Part shown: in pieces, positions 8,468 through 18,517 of the stretch | Layout: the number at the start of each line of letters is the position of its first letter | How positions within the stretch are numbered: position 1 is the stretch's first letter | Assembly: GCF_014251815.1 (NCBI RefSeq) | Contig: NZ_CP059202.1 | Coordinates: 62,001 to 126,000, forward strand | From: Blattabacterium cuenoti | Lineage (GTDB): Bacteria; Bacteroidota; Bacteroidia; Flavobacteriales; Blattabacteriaceae | Direction: 5' to 3' | Length of the DNA: 64,000 bases | Notes under the pieces: model-generated | Told to the model about the DNA's origin: nothing | What the model saw: the letters and a program-made list of their open reading frames with translations, nothing else | Databases searched by the model: none | Translations under genes and position numbers: made by a program

Positions 8468-9838
8468 ATGTTAAATCATAACAAATCTTCTATAAGAAAA
8501 CCTTTGATTTTAGGGAAAAAAACATATAAAAATATATCCGATGACATATTAAATCCTATAAAGAATAAAGCTGGAAATTTATGGTGGATATCTTTATTGA
8601 TTTCTATTTTAGCTTTTTTGTGGGGATTGGGATGTATTTTTTATACAATTGGAACAGGTATAGGTGTGTGGGGCTTAAATAGAACAATTAATTGGGCTTG
8701 GGATATTACCAATTTTGTTTGGTGGGTTGGAATTGGTCATGCTGGGACTTTGATTTCAGCTGTTTTATTATTATTTCGACAAAAATGGCGTTTATCTATT
8801 AATCGTTCAGCAGAAGCAATGACAATTTTTGCAGTAATCCAAGCTGGATTATTTCCTATAATTCATATGGGAAGACCATGGAATGCACATTGGGTATTAC
8901 CTATTCCTAATCAATTTGGAACTTTATGGCCTAATTTTAATTCTCCTTTATTATGGGATGTGTTTGCAATTAGTACTTATTTTTCTGTTTCTACAGTTTT
9001 TTGGTTTATGGGATTAATTCCTGACTTTGCAATGATACGAGACCGTGTTTCAGATCCTTTTCAAAAAAGAATATATAGCATTCTTAGTTTTGGATGGGGA
9101 GGGACATCAAAAGATTGGCAAAGGTTTGAAGAGGTCTCTTTAATTTTAGCTGGTCTATGCACTCCATTGGTTTTTTCTGTGCATACCATAGTTTCTTTTG
9201 ACTTTTCAACTTCTGTAATCAAAGGTTGGCATAGTACAATATTTCCTCCTTATTTTGTTGCAGGAGCTATATTTTCAGGGTTTGCTATGGTCCAAACTTT
9301 ATTAGGTGTTGCAAGAAAAGTTCTTTCTCTAGAAAATTATATTACCAGAAATCATATAGAATATATGAATATGATTATTTTACTAACGGGGGGGATTGTA
9401 TTACTGGCTTATATTTCAGAATTTATTCTTGCTTGGTATTCAGGAAATCCTTTTGAAAAATTCATTTATTTTTCTGTAGAAGCATCTAAAGGTCCTTTTT
9501 GGTGGGCTTTTTGGGCTTTGATTATTTGTAATGTTATTATCCCGCAATTTTTATGGATTAAATCTGTACGAAGAAGTTTTTTTTGGTCTTATTTTATAGC
9601 CATTATTATAAATGTTGGAATGTGGTTTGAAAGATTTGATATTATTGTCCTAAATCTTAGTCATGATTATCTTCCTTCTTCTTGGACTGGTTTTGTCCCT
9701 TCATTTGTAGATGTAGGGATTTTTATAGGAACTATTGGTTTATTTTTTATCCTTTATTTATTATATATACGTGTTTTTCCTGTGATTTCACAATCGGAAT
9801 TAAAAACAATATTAAAATCAGATCATGATAAAAAATAA
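8468..9838 (+). CDS. actC: Alternative complex III subunit ActC, NrfD-like membrane protein
   Basis: The 456-residue product is very hydrophobic with roughly ten predicted transmembrane helices and NrfD/PsrC features such as WAWDITNFVWWVGIGHAGT and FPIIHMGRPW, which form the quinol site region in ACIII. Its size fits ActC. It starts 8 bases after actB and overlaps actD by 14 bases, so it is tightly coupled in the operon. A seven-base G run (9388-9394) encodes a Gly-Gly within a membrane segment (LTGGIV). Confidence 0.95.
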   Translation: MLNHNKSSIRKPLILGKKTYKNISDDILNPIKNKAGNLWWISLLISILAFLWGLGCIFYTIGTGIGVWGLNRTINWAWDITNFVWWVGIGHAGTLISAVLLLFRQKWRLSINRSAEAMTIFAVIQAGLFPIIHMGRPWNAHWVLPIPNQFGTLWPNFNSPLLWDVFAISTYFSVSTVFWFMGLIPDFAMIRDRVSDPFQKRIYSILSFGWGGTSKDWQRFEEVSLILAGLCTPLVFSVHTIVSFDFSTSVIKGWHSTIFPPYFVAGAIFSGFAMVQTLLGVARKVLSLENYITRNHIEYMNMIILLTGGIVLLAYISEFILAWYSGNPFEKFIYFSVEASKGPFWWAFWALIICNVIIPQFLWIKSVRRSFFWSYFIAIIINVGMWFERFDIIVLNLSHDYLPSSWTGFVPSFVDVGIFIGTIGLFFILYLLYIRVFPVISQSELKTILKSDHDKK

Positions 9839-10367
9839 TGAAATGAATAATACATATGCATATGTACATGCATTATATGATGATGATCATACTCTTATAA
9901 AAAGTATAAAAATTATACAATATCATAATTATGATATACATGAAGTTTATTCTCCTTTTCCTATTCATAATTTGACTAAAGTGTTAAAATTAAAAAAAAC
10001 AAATTTATCTTTTTTGTCTTTTATATATGGATTATTAGGTTTTTGTATGGCTTGTGCGTTAACTTGGTATACTATGATCTGGGATTGGCCTCAAAATATT
10101 GGAGGAAAGCCCTCTTTTTCTTGGATAAGAAACTTGCCTTCTTTTATTCCTGTTATATTTGAATTATCAATCTTTTTTTCTGCACATTTTATGTGTATTA
10201 CTTATCTGATTCAATGCAAATTATTTCCAGGACGTGTATCAAAAAATCCGGATCCCAGAACTACTGATAATATGTTTTTGGTAGAAATTTATACGGAGAA
10301 AAATGACAATAAATTAGTAGATCTACTAAAAGAAAATGGAGCAATAGAAGTAATTATAAAAAAATAA
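9825..10367 (+). CDS. actD: Alternative complex III subunit ActD (DUF3341)
   Basis: The 180-residue protein has the DUF3341 form: a soluble N-terminal ferredoxin-like fold (HALYDDDHTLIKSIKIIQ, then VYSPFPIHNL), two transmembrane helices (GLLGFCMACALTWYT and VIFELSIFFSAHFMCI) and a short C-terminal cytoplasmic part ending in ENGAIEVIIKK. In ACIII, ActD anchors the complex in the membrane. It begins inside the end of actC; an ATG at 9843 would remove the overlap and is equally possible. Confidence 0.92.
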   Translation: MIKNNEMNNTYAYVHALYDDDHTLIKSIKIIQYHNYDIHEVYSPFPIHNLTKVLKLKKTNLSFLSFIYGLLGFCMACALTWYTMIWDWPQNIGGKPSFSWIRNLPSFIPVIFELSIFFSAHFMCITYLIQCKLFPGRVSKNPDPRTTDNMFLVEIYTEKNDNKLVDLLKENGAIEVIIKK

Positions 10368-10379
10368 ATAAGTTGAGTT

Positions 10380-10988
10380 ATGAATAAATATTTTTATAAA
10401 TTTATTACCTTAAACATAATTTCATCAGTATTTTTTTTAGAATCTTGTTGGTTTGATAAAACTAAACCCAACGTGGTGTATATGCCAGATATGTATTATT
10501 CAGAAGCATATGAACCTTATTCTGATCCTGATTTTAATAATCAGAATAATAAAAAAATAAAAATTCCTTTATTTAAAGAAAAAACTTCTTCATTATTTCC
10601 AGTAAAAGGAACTATTGCTAGAAATTATTCGTTTTATAATTTGACAGATTTTGAAAATAAAGGATTAAATGATTCAAAGGGTATCATTAAAAATCCATTG
10701 AAAAACAATCATTTAGAAAAAATGGAAGATTTAATAAAAGAAGGAAAAAAATTATATCAAATTAATTGTTCTATATGTCACGGAAAAAATGGAGATGGAC
10801 AAGGAGAATTGGTAAAAAACGAAAAAATTTTAGGAGTTCCTAATTATAAAGATAGAGATATGACCATTGGAAGTATTTATTATGTTATTACATATGGAAA
10901 AAACAATATGAGTTCTTATGCTTCACAATTAAATGAAATAGATAGATGGAGAGTATCAGAATATGTTATGTTTTTAAAAAAAAAATAA
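10380..10988 (+). CDS. actE: Alternative complex III subunit ActE, monohaem cytochrome c lipoprotein
   Basis: The 202-residue protein has a lipoprotein signal ending at a cysteine (FLESCW, Cys about residue 23), a conserved MPDMYYSEAYEPY segment typical of ActE, and one haem motif CSICHG near residue 135 with a downstream methionine (NNMSSYA) as likely axial ligand. In ACIII it is the peripheral electron-exit cytochrome. It lies between actD and actF, in the order known from Flavobacterium. Confidence 0.92.
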   Translation: MNKYFYKFITLNIISSVFFLESCWFDKTKPNVVYMPDMYYSEAYEPYSDPDFNNQNNKKIKIPLFKEKTSSLFPVKGTIARNYSFYNLTDFENKGLNDSKGIIKNPLKNNHLEKMEDLIKEGKKLYQINCSICHGKNGDGQGELVKNEKILGVPNYKDRDMTIGSIYYVITYGKNNMSSYASQLNEIDRWRVSEYVMFLKKK

Positions 10989-10994
10989 ATAAGT

Positions 10995-12245
10995 ATGATG
11001 CATCAGTTTCATAAAATGAATAGAAAAATTCTTATTCTTATTATAATGGGTTTTGTTTTTATTTCTTTAGATAAAGTATTTATCATGAATGATAAAAAAA
11101 TTTCATCTTTCACAGGAATAAAAAAAAAATATTCTCTTACAAAAGATCATGAACATAGACCTGAAACAACATTATATATTTCTATTTTTTACTTTACCTC
11201 TATATCTTTAGGAGCATTATTTTTTTTGGGGATACAAAATGTATCACAATCAGGTTGGTCCATTGTTATTCATCCTATTATGGAGGAAATTTCATCTTTC
11301 ATTCCATATGGTTCCGGATTAATTTTTATTATTTTATTATTAAATACAATGGACATTGTGCACATATTTCATTGGATGAATTCTGATTTATACAATCCTA
11401 CTTCTTTAAAGTATGATAAAATTATTGTAAATAAAAAGTTATTTCTTAATATCCCATTCTTTTTAGTAAGAAGTATAATTTATGTGTTGGGGTGTAGTTT
11501 TTTTTGCTTAAATATAAAAAAAATATCTTATGCATTATATATGTCGTATTCTTTGAATGATTATAGGAAATTATATTTTAAATCTATTATTTTCATTATA
11601 TTTTTTTCTATAATTTCTATATTCATGACATGGGATTGGGTTATGTCTTTAAATCCACATTGGTTCAGTACTTTATTTAGCTGGTACGTTTTAAGTGGTT
11701 TTATTATAACAGGTATAAGTACTATCACAATAATATCTATTTATCTTAATAAAAAAGGATACTTACCATTTTTTAACAAAAGTCATTTACATGATCTAAG
11801 TAAATACTTATTTTCTGGTAGCTTATTATGGACATATCTTTGGTTCTCACAATTTTTGCTTTATTGGTATGGAAATGTTCCAGAAGAAATCATATATTTT
11901 ATAAAAAGAGAAGATATTTATCATTCCATACATTTTTGGATGCTTATTCCTAATTTTTTAATTCCTTTTTTTGGATTAATTAGTAGTAAAAATAAATCAA
12001 ATTATAAAATAGCATCTTCAATATCTATGATATTACTGATTGGGCATTACATAGATATATACAATTTAATAGCTCCAGATATTAAAGAAGGAATAAAGTT
12101 TTGCCTATTTGAAATAATAGGTTCTATATTAATGATAGGAGGATTTTTTATTTATGTTTTATTTTCAAATTTTATCAAAAGAAAATCTCTTTCTTCTGAA
12201 GGAAATCCTTTTTTTCAGGAAAGCAAAAACCACAAATATCCTTAA
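10995..12245 (+). CDS. actF: Alternative complex III subunit ActF, second NrfD-like membrane protein
   Basis: The 416-residue protein is highly hydrophobic with about ten membrane helices and ActF-like motifs such as WDWVMSLNPHWFSTLFSWY. It is the paralogue of ActC and completes the six-gene set. It is the last gene of the operon. In many Bacteroidota cytochrome oxidase genes follow here, but in this window the next gene is a convergent trkA, so the partner oxidase must be encoded elsewhere. Confidence 0.93.
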   Translation: MMHQFHKMNRKILILIIMGFVFISLDKVFIMNDKKISSFTGIKKKYSLTKDHEHRPETTLYISIFYFTSISLGALFFLGIQNVSQSGWSIVIHPIMEEISSFIPYGSGLIFIILLLNTMDIVHIFHWMNSDLYNPTSLKYDKIIVNKKLFLNIPFFLVRSIIYVLGCSFFCLNIKKISYALYMSYSLNDYRKLYFKSIIFIIFFSIISIFMTWDWVMSLNPHWFSTLFSWYVLSGFIITGISTITIISIYLNKKGYLPFFNKSHLHDLSKYLFSGSLLWTYLWFSQFLLYWYGNVPEEIIYFIKREDIYHSIHFWMLIPNFLIPFFGLISSKNKSNYKIASSISMILLIGHYIDIYNLIAPDIKEGIKFCLFEIIGSILMIGGFFIYVLFSNFIKRKSLSSEGNPFFQESKNHKYP

Positions 12246-12289
12246 AAAAAATAAATATTATAAAATAAAAAAATAATTCAATTATATTC

Positions 12290-12988
12290 TTATTTTATAT
12301 CCTTTTTTTTATCCTTTACGAAATTCATAATAGATTTATTAGACCCAAAAAGGGTTAATATGTCGCCCTCTTGTAAAAGAGTATCACCTGTAACTAGTCC
12401 TATGACTTTTCTTGTTGAAGTTCCTTTAGAAGACATTGGGTTATTGATATCTCGTATTACAGTAATTAAAGATACTGAATATTTTTGTGTTAATTTTAAA
12501 CTTTTAACAGATTTTCCACTAAAAGAACATGGAGAAAATACTTCTGCTATAGAATGCTTATTGTCTATTCTAAAATAATCTAAAGCGTAATTAAAAGATA
12601 TTTGTTTGGTCAATCGAAATGCAGCATCTTGTTCTGGATGAACAACATCATTAATCCCCATAGCTTCTAATATTGTATCATGTATTTTAGACAAAGATCG
12701 ACTAACAATTCTTAAATGTTTGTATTTTTTTAGTATAGCTGTAGTCACTATTGATGAACCTTCATTTTCTCCAATAGCTACAATCCCTAAATCTGCTTGT
12801 TGAATTGGCAACACTTTATAAGCCGCTTCGTTATTTGCGTCCATACATACTACATTTGCTATATGATCTTTTAATAAATCTACTTTTTCCATTTTATGAT
12901 CTATACCAAATACTTCATGTCCATTATCAGTTAAATTAAGAGCCAAAGATCTTCCAAAATTACCTAACCCAATAATTATAATCTTCAT
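12290..12988 (-). CDS. trkA: TrkA/KtrA potassium-uptake regulatory subunit
   Basis: The 232-residue protein starts with a Rossmann nucleotide-binding motif (IIIGLGNFGRSLA), has RCK-N features (VVCMDANNEAAYK, VAIGENEGSS), and ends in an RCK-C/TrkA-C domain (LVTGDTLLQEGDILTLFG). A single RCK unit of this length is the KtrA type, which binds ATP/NAD and gates the KtrB/TrkH channel encoded just upstream. Separated by 40 bases from trkH, it is presumably in the same transcript. Confidence 0.93.
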   Translation of the reverse strand: MKIIIIGLGNFGRSLALNLTDNGHEVFGIDHKMEKVDLLKDHIANVVCMDANNEAAYKVLPIQQADLGIVAIGENEGSSIVTTAILKKYKHLRIVSRSLSKIHDTILEAMGINDVVHPEQDAAFRLTKQISFNYALDYFRIDNKHSIAEVFSPCSFSGKSVKSLKLTQKYSVSLITVIRDINNPMSSKGTSTRKVIGLVTGDTLLQEGDILTLFGSNKSIMNFVKDKKKDIK

Positions 12989-13028
12989 ATTTTTTTGTGT
13001 TTACTGAATTTTATTACTTACTTATCAA

Positions 13029-14777
13029 TTAATTAATAAGAATATTTCCTTTAGGATATCTGTAATAATGATGAGAATCCATTTTATTTTTCCTTAATAA
13101 ACCAATCATGACATTAAAAACACCTATTCTTCCTAACAACATTAAAAGTATTAAAATTAATTTACTTCCACTGGATAAATTTGAAGTAATACCTAAAGAT
13201 AATCCTGCTGTAGAAAAAGCTGAAACTACTTCAAAAGAAATAGACAGTATATTTTTTTCTGGATCCAAAAAAATTATAATTAAAGTGCTTATGTATATCA
13301 CTATTATAGATAACATAATAATTGAAAAAGATAATCGAATAGATTCAGGAGATATTTCTCTTCTCTGTATTTCTAATCTATTTTTTCCTCTAGACAAAGA
13401 AATAATATTCATTAATGATAATGCAAAAGTGCTTGTTTTAATCCCTCCCCCAGTAGAAGCTGGAGAAGCCCCTATCCACATCAATAAAATAGTTACAAAA
13501 ATAGTAACCGGGGTTAAGGAATTCATATTTAATACATGAAAACCCGCTGTTCTAGATGTAGCTGAAGAAAAGAAAGAAGCGATCCATTTTCCATAAAATG
13601 AAGTATGTTCGGAAAGAGAAAAATGGTATTCACTAATGTAATAAAAAATGGTTCCAAAAAAAAGGAGAAAAAAAGTTGTTAGTATAACAATTTGTGTATT
13701 TAAAGTTACCACATGTGCAGGGAATCGTAGATCTTCATCTTTAAAAATTTTTAAAAAATATTTTTTTATAATTAACCATATATATGTAAAAAAATTAAAT
13801 AAGATATTGAAACCTATACCTCCTAATATTAATAAAAAAGCAATAATAAGTTGAAATAAATAATTTAATCTTACAGATTTTGAATATAAACCTTGACTTA
13901 AGGTAGAAAACCCACTATTACAAAAAGCGGATATAGAATGAAAAATAGAAAAAAAGAATAAGCTATCAGATTCTATAGTATTTTTATCTTTAACGGAAAA
14001 ATAAATTAATAAAGCCCCTATAAATTCCACTGTTAGAGTGAACATAACGACTTTTACCGCTAAACTAAGAACGTTATTTGTTGTTTTTGTATTTAAAAAA
14101 TTACTAACAAAAATAGCTTCTTTAAAAGAAAACCCATCTCTAAAAAAATAACTGAAAAAAGAAGTTATAGTTAAAATACCTAATCCTCCCAATTCTATTA
14201 ATATAAGTATAAAAATTTTTCCTAAATATGTAAAATCCTTGGCTGTATCTAATACTACCAATCCTGTCACACAGACAGCACTAGTAGAAGTAAATAAAGC
14301 ATCTATAAATGATATTTTTTTTACTGTAGATGCAGGTAACATTAATAAAATAGAACCCAAAAAAGATAAAAAAACAAAACTTGTAATAAATATGAAAACA
14401 GGATTATGTATTTTTACATATACTATTCGCATAAAATAAGTAACACGAATCAATATGTATAGAATTAAACTAATAAGCGCGGATATTTTTATATCCGAAG
14501 TCATTCTTCCATTATAAGAAAATAAAATTTTTACAAAAGAAAAAATAAGAGAAATAATCAACATAAAAAAGGATAAAAAAATCATGGACCTGTAACCTTT
14601 TTCAAGGTTTTTATCAAAAAGAATAAAAAAGTGTAAAATACTTATTATTGATACTAACCCTAAAATAATTTCTACATTAAAAAATTGAAAAGTGTTCCAT
14701 CCTAAAGAAAGAATTATATAAACAAATATAATTGGAGTAAACATATCCAAAAAATTCTGTAATCTAATTGGCATCAT
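13029..14777 (-). CDS. trkH: TrkH/KtrB-family potassium channel subunit
   Basis: The 582-residue membrane protein shows four pore loops of the Trk/Ktr/HKT family: SAVCVTGLVV, SAFCNSGFST, SRTAGFHVLN and SAFSTAGLSLG, each with the filter glycine. About 130 residues of extra membrane helices precede the first pore domain, as is usual in Bacteroidota. The partner TrkA gene follows directly. The pair takes up K+ across the inner membrane. Confidence 0.92.
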   Translation of the reverse strand: MMPIRLQNFLDMFTPIIFVYIILSLGWNTFQFFNVEIILGLVSIISILHFFILFDKNLEKGYRSMIFLSFFMLIISLIFSFVKILFSYNGRMTSDIKISALISLILYILIRVTYFMRIVYVKIHNPVFIFITSFVFLSFLGSILLMLPASTVKKISFIDALFTSTSAVCVTGLVVLDTAKDFTYLGKIFILILIELGGLGILTITSFFSYFFRDGFSFKEAIFVSNFLNTKTTNNVLSLAVKVVMFTLTVEFIGALLIYFSVKDKNTIESDSLFFFSIFHSISAFCNSGFSTLSQGLYSKSVRLNYLFQLIIAFLLILGGIGFNILFNFFTYIWLIIKKYFLKIFKDEDLRFPAHVVTLNTQIVILTTFFLLFFGTIFYYISEYHFSLSEHTSFYGKWIASFFSSATSRTAGFHVLNMNSLTPVTIFVTILLMWIGASPASTGGGIKTSTFALSLMNIISLSRGKNRLEIQRREISPESIRLSFSIIMLSIIVIYISTLIIIFLDPEKNILSISFEVVSAFSTAGLSLGITSNLSSGSKLILILLMLLGRIGVFNVMIGLLRKNKMDSHHYYRYPKGNILIN

Positions 14778-14814
14778 AATTTTTATGAAATACTTTTTAA
14801 TTTTATATAATTAA

Positions 14815-15450
14815 TTATAAATAAAAAGGAATAAATTTTTCTATATCATGAAATTTTTTTTCGGAAAATTTTTTGTAAGATATGTAAGACATGTCCATTG
14901 CAGATGGAGTTTTGTATAAAAATTCATTTTTTCCTAAAAAAATTTTTCTATTATTAATAGGAATATTTCCTACAAAATATACTTTATTATATCTTGAAAA
15001 AGATTCAAAAAAATTATCGTCTAATTTTTTTATCCTAATAGGATTCAATCTTTCTTTTGATTCATTAAATAACGAAATATAGAAAAAATTAGATTTAGCA
15101 TGTATCATGGGGATTAAAAATCCTTTTTTTATGTTTATTTTGTAACTCATTACAGTTAATGAATCGACAGATAACAAAGGAATATTTAAAGCCGAACATA
15201 ATCCTCTAGCAGAGGATGCTCCTATTCTCAAAGAAGTATAAGATCCAGGCCCTTTGCTGACACAAATAGATTTCAAATCCTTAATATGAATGCCGGAAAT
15301 ATTTATAGCATATTGTATGAATGTATGCAATTTTTCTGAATGAATATATTCCTCAGAATTTTCTTCTACACAAGTTAGACATGTTCCATTTTTAGCAATA
15401 CACACTGAACAATTTTTTGTAGAAGTTTCTAAATTTAGAATTAAAGACAT
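14815..15450 (-). CDS. tsaB: tRNA threonylcarbamoyladenosine biosynthesis protein TsaB
   Basis: The 211-residue protein begins ILNLETSTKNCSVCIA and contains the signature ICVSKGPGSYTSLRIGASSARG, with later SVDSLTVMSY, matching TsaB (YeaZ). TsaB is the ASKHA-fold partner needed by TsaD for t6A37 formation on ANN-decoding tRNAs. It is divergent from nadE with only 21 bases between the start codons, so promoters for one or both must lie inside coding sequence. Confidence 0.93.
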   Translation of the reverse strand: MSLILNLETSTKNCSVCIAKNGTCLTCVEENSEEYIHSEKLHTFIQYAINISGIHIKDLKSICVSKGPGSYTSLRIGASSARGLCSALNIPLLSVDSLTVMSYKINIKKGFLIPMIHAKSNFFYISLFNESKERLNPIRIKKLDDNFFESFSRYNKVYFVGNIPINNRKIFLGKNEFLYKTPSAMDMSYISYKKFSEKKFHDIEKFIPFYL

Positions 15451-15471
15451 TATTAAAATTTTTTAAATTTT

Positions 15472-16251
15472 ATGATAAAAGCAGAAAAAGTAATTAAATA
15501 TATTGTTTCCTGGTTAAAAGAATATATTAAAAAATCTGAATCTAATGGTTTTATTATTGGGATATCTGGAGGAATAGATTCTTCAGTGACATCTTTTTTA
15601 GTAGCTTTAACAAGATTTCCTACTCTGATGCTAGAAATGCCTATTTTAGAGAAAAAAAATTTTTTACCTATAAAACATGCCAAATTTTTGACAAAAAAAT
15701 TTTCTAATGTTTCTTATCTTAAAAAAGATTTATCTATTTTATTCAAAACTTTTTGTCATGTAACTAATGGAATTGATAGTGCAAAACTATCTTTAGCATT
15801 AGCTAATGTAAAATCCCGTATTCGTATGTTAACTTTATACTATTATGCAAATGTTAAAAATTATCTTGTTGTTGGAACTGGAAACAAAGTGGAAGATTTT
15901 GGAGTCGGTTTTTTTACAAAATATGGAGACGGAGGAGTAGATTTACACCCTATAGCTGATTTAACTAAAAGTGAAGTTCGTTTTATAGCTAAAAAATTAA
16001 ATATCATTAATGAAATTCAAAAAGCAGAACCAACGGATGGGCTTTGGGAAGATCATCGATCAGACGAAGATCAATTAGGAGCTACTTATGAGGAGTTAGA
16101 ATGGGCAATGGAAATTATGAAAAAAAAAGACCACACTTTTTCTGAAATAGAACATAAAATTTTAAAAAAATATCAAATTTTACATAAAAAAAATTTACAT
16201 AAGATGATTCCTATTCCTGTGTGCAAAATACCTGATGAAATAAAAAAATGA
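15472..16251 (+). CDS. nadE: NH3-dependent NAD+ synthetase
   Basis: The 259-residue protein has the N-type ATP pyrophosphatase P-loop SGGIDSS (residues 32-38), a VVGTGNKVEDFGVGFFTKYGDG-type substrate segment and KAEPTDGLWEDHRSDEDQLG. There is no glutaminase domain, so it should use ammonia to amidate nicotinic acid adenine dinucleotide. Ammonia dependence would suit a nitrogen-recycling symbiont, though that is only inference. It is followed by folE after an 80-base gap containing a candidate promoter. Confidence 0.95.
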   Translation: MIKAEKVIKYIVSWLKEYIKKSESNGFIIGISGGIDSSVTSFLVALTRFPTLMLEMPILEKKNFLPIKHAKFLTKKFSNVSYLKKDLSILFKTFCHVTNGIDSAKLSLALANVKSRIRMLTLYYYANVKNYLVVGTGNKVEDFGVGFFTKYGDGGVDLHPIADLTKSEVRFIAKKLNIINEIQKAEPTDGLWEDHRSDEDQLGATYEELEWAMEIMKKKDHTFSEIEHKILKKYQILHKKNLHKMIPIPVCKIPDEIKK

Positions 16252-16298
16252 AAATTCTATTTCTTTTTTTTAAAGAATCTCATACAGAATCGTTTTCG

Positions 16299-16306
16299 TA
16301 ACTTTG
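16299..16306 (+). promoter_or_regulatory. Candidate Bacteroidota -7 element before folE
   Basis: TAACTTTG is an exact match to TAnnTTTG and lies 25 bases before the first folE ATG in the nadE-folE gap. No clear -33 TTTG is seen at the expected distance, so support is modest. Confidence 0.35.
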
Positions 16307-16330
16307 TTTTTCAGGGACTAAGTTCATTTT

Positions 16331-17011
16331 ATGATGGAAGAAAAACATAAAAAAAATTTAAGAAAAGAAAAACTGAATTGTATTTTCAATCATTCAATCA
16401 ATACAGATCGTTTCTTACATAAGAATGTTAGTTTTATGAGTGATGAAGATAAAATTGAAAGAATCGAAAAACATTTTTTTCAAATTATGAAAATTTTAGG
16501 TTTAGATATGAATGATGATAGTTTGCGAAAAACACCTAAACGGGTAGCAAAAATGTTTATACAAGAGATATTTAGCGGTCTAAATTCAAAAAATATACCC
16601 AATTTTTCAATTTTCGAAAATAAATATAAATACAATCAGATGTTAATAGAAAAAAATATAACAGTTTATTCTACTTGTGAACATCATTTCCTTCCTATAG
16701 TAGGAAAAGCTCATGTAGGTTATATTTCTAACGGAAAAGTAGTAGGTCTTTCTAAAATCAATAGAATTGTAAATTTTTATGCAAAAAGACCACAAGTTCA
16801 AGAACGTTTGACAATGCAAATTGTACAATCTTTGCAAAAAATGTTAGAGACACAAGATGTTGCTTGTGTTATAGAGGCGAAACATTTATGCGTAAATTCT
16901 CGTGGAATTAAGGATATAGATAGTAGCACTGTCACTACTGAATTAATAGGAGCTTTCAAAAAAAATTTGGAAATCCGAAAGGAATTTTTGCATTATATTG
17001 GAATTTCTTAA
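16331..17011 (+). CDS. folE: GTP cyclohydrolase I
   Basis: The 226-residue enzyme converts GTP to dihydroneopterin triphosphate, the first step of folate synthesis. It has the zinc site CEHHFLP (Cys116, His119) and third ligand Cys187 in AKHLCVNSRG, the active-site stretch VVGLSKINRIV and RPQVQERLT. The start is ATG-ATG; either methionine may be used. The first 35 residues are a low-complexity Lys-rich extension. It ends 3 bases before cysS and is likely coupled to it. Confidence 0.95.
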   Translation: MMEEKHKKNLRKEKLNCIFNHSINTDRFLHKNVSFMSDEDKIERIEKHFFQIMKILGLDMNDDSLRKTPKRVAKMFIQEIFSGLNSKNIPNFSIFENKYKYNQMLIEKNITVYSTCEHHFLPIVGKAHVGYISNGKVVGLSKINRIVNFYAKRPQVQERLTMQIVQSLQKMLETQDVACVIEAKHLCVNSRGIKDIDSSTVTTELIGAFKKNLEIRKEFLHYIGIS

Positions 17012-17014
17012 AAA

Positions 17015-18517
17015 ATGGAGGAAAAAGATTATTCATATAAAAATCGAAATTATCTAAAAATATATAATTCTTTAACAGAAAAAAAAGAATTGTTTCATCC
17101 TATTCACAAAGAATATGTTGGAATTTATGTATGTGGACCAACAGTTTATAATCACTTGCATTTAGGGAATTGCAGAACTTTTATATCGTTTGATATTGTC
17201 TTTCGTTATCTTAAACATTTGGGATACAAAGTTCGTTATGTTAGAAACATTACTGATGTTGGACATTTAGAGAATGAAAATTATGACGCAGAAGACAAAA
17301 TTTATAAAAAATCTCGTATAGAAGGGTTGGAACCTATGGAGGTGGTTCAAAAATATACTCTTTCTTTTCACAATTTATTGAATATTTTAAATGTATTACC
17401 TCCAAGTATAGAACCTACAGCAACAGGACATATTATAGAACAAATAGATATGATTCAAAAGTTAATTAAAAAAAAATTAGCATACGAAATAAATGGGTCT
17501 GTGTATTTCGATTTAAAAGAATATAGAAAGTCATATCCTTATGGTGTGATTAGTAAAAATAAAATTGATCGACTTTATCATAAAAAATTAAAATTTTTAA
17601 AAGAAAAGCGTGGATTTCACGATTTTTCTTTATGGAAAAAAGCTGATTCTCGTCACATTATGAATTGGAATTCTCCATGGGGAAAAGGATTCCCAGGTTG
17701 GCATATAGAATGCACTGCTATGAGTATAAAATATTTAGGAGAAACTTTTGATATACATGGAGGAGGAATCGATCTAAAATTTCCTCATCACGAATGCGAA
17801 TTAGCACAAGCTATAGGAATTTATAATAAAAGCAATTTTGCGCATTATTGGATGCATGCTAACATGTTCACTTTGAATGGAAAAAAAATGAGCAAATCTA
17901 CAGGAAACTTTTTGGAAATAAAAGATATTATTTATGATAAATATGATAAAAAAATCTGTGGAAAAGCTTTTTCTCCTAACATTTTTAGATTTTATATTCT
18001 ATTATCTCATTATAGAAACGTTATGGATTTTTCTTATAAGGGGCTTATAGATGCGGAAAAAGGATATCATAGAATTATGAACGCTGTAAATGTGTTAAGA
18101 AATTTTGAACCAAAAACATCAAAAGATATATTAAAGAATCACAATATTTTCAATGTTAATCATTGGATAAATATTTGTTATCAAGCTATTAATGATGATT
18201 TTAATACTCCTTTATTAATAGCTCACTTATTTCAAGCTTCTATTCATATTATGAATCATAATTCTCTTCAAAATATAGATCATGTTAATTTATTTTTATT
18301 AAAAAAGTATATGATTCATTTTGTGTTTGATATTTTAGGTATTCAAGAAATCAATCATCATGAAGAAAACTCTAGAAAATTAAAAATACTTATTAAAAGA
18401 CTAATAAAATTTCGTACAGAAGAAAGAAACCAAAAAAATTGGATTATTTCAGATAAAATTCGTAAAGAGTTGTCTTATATAGGCGTTTTATTACATGATA
18501 AAAAATTGTTACAATGA
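17015..18517 (+). CDS. cysS: Cysteinyl-tRNA synthetase
   Basis: The 500-residue class I synthetase has the zinc-binding cysteine in [18 protein letters not shown] (HLGN being the HIGH-type motif, residues 48-51), [10 protein letters not shown] and HHECELAQ zinc ligands, and the KMSKSTGN loop. The C-terminal DALR-like helical domain is present but short. It charges tRNA-Cys. Its last 9 bases overlap the end of the convergent trans-sulfuration gene. Confidence 0.96.
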   Translation: MEEKDYSYKNRNYLKIYNSLTEKKELFHPIHKEYVGIYVCGPTVYNHLHLGNCRTFISFDIVFRYLKHLGYKVRYVRNITDVGHLENENYDAEDKIYKKSRIEGLEPMEVVQKYTLSFHNLLNILNVLPPSIEPTATGHIIEQIDMIQKLIKKKLAYEINGSVYFDLKEYRKSYPYGVISKNKIDRLYHKKLKFLKEKRGFHDFSLWKKADSRHIMNWNSPWGKGFPGWHIECTAMSIKYLGETFDIHGGGIDLKFPHHECELAQAIGIYNKSNFAHYWMHANMFTLNGKKMSKSTGNFLEIKDIIYDKYDKKICGKAFSPNIFRFYILLSHYRNVMDFSYKGLIDAEKGYHRIMNAVNVLRNFEPKTSKDILKNHNIFNVNHWINICYQAINDDFNTPLLIAHLFQASIHIMNHNSLQNIDHVNLFLLKKYMIHFVFDILGIQEINHHEENSRKLKILIKRLIKFRTEERNQKNWIISDKIRKELSYIGVLLHDKKLLQ

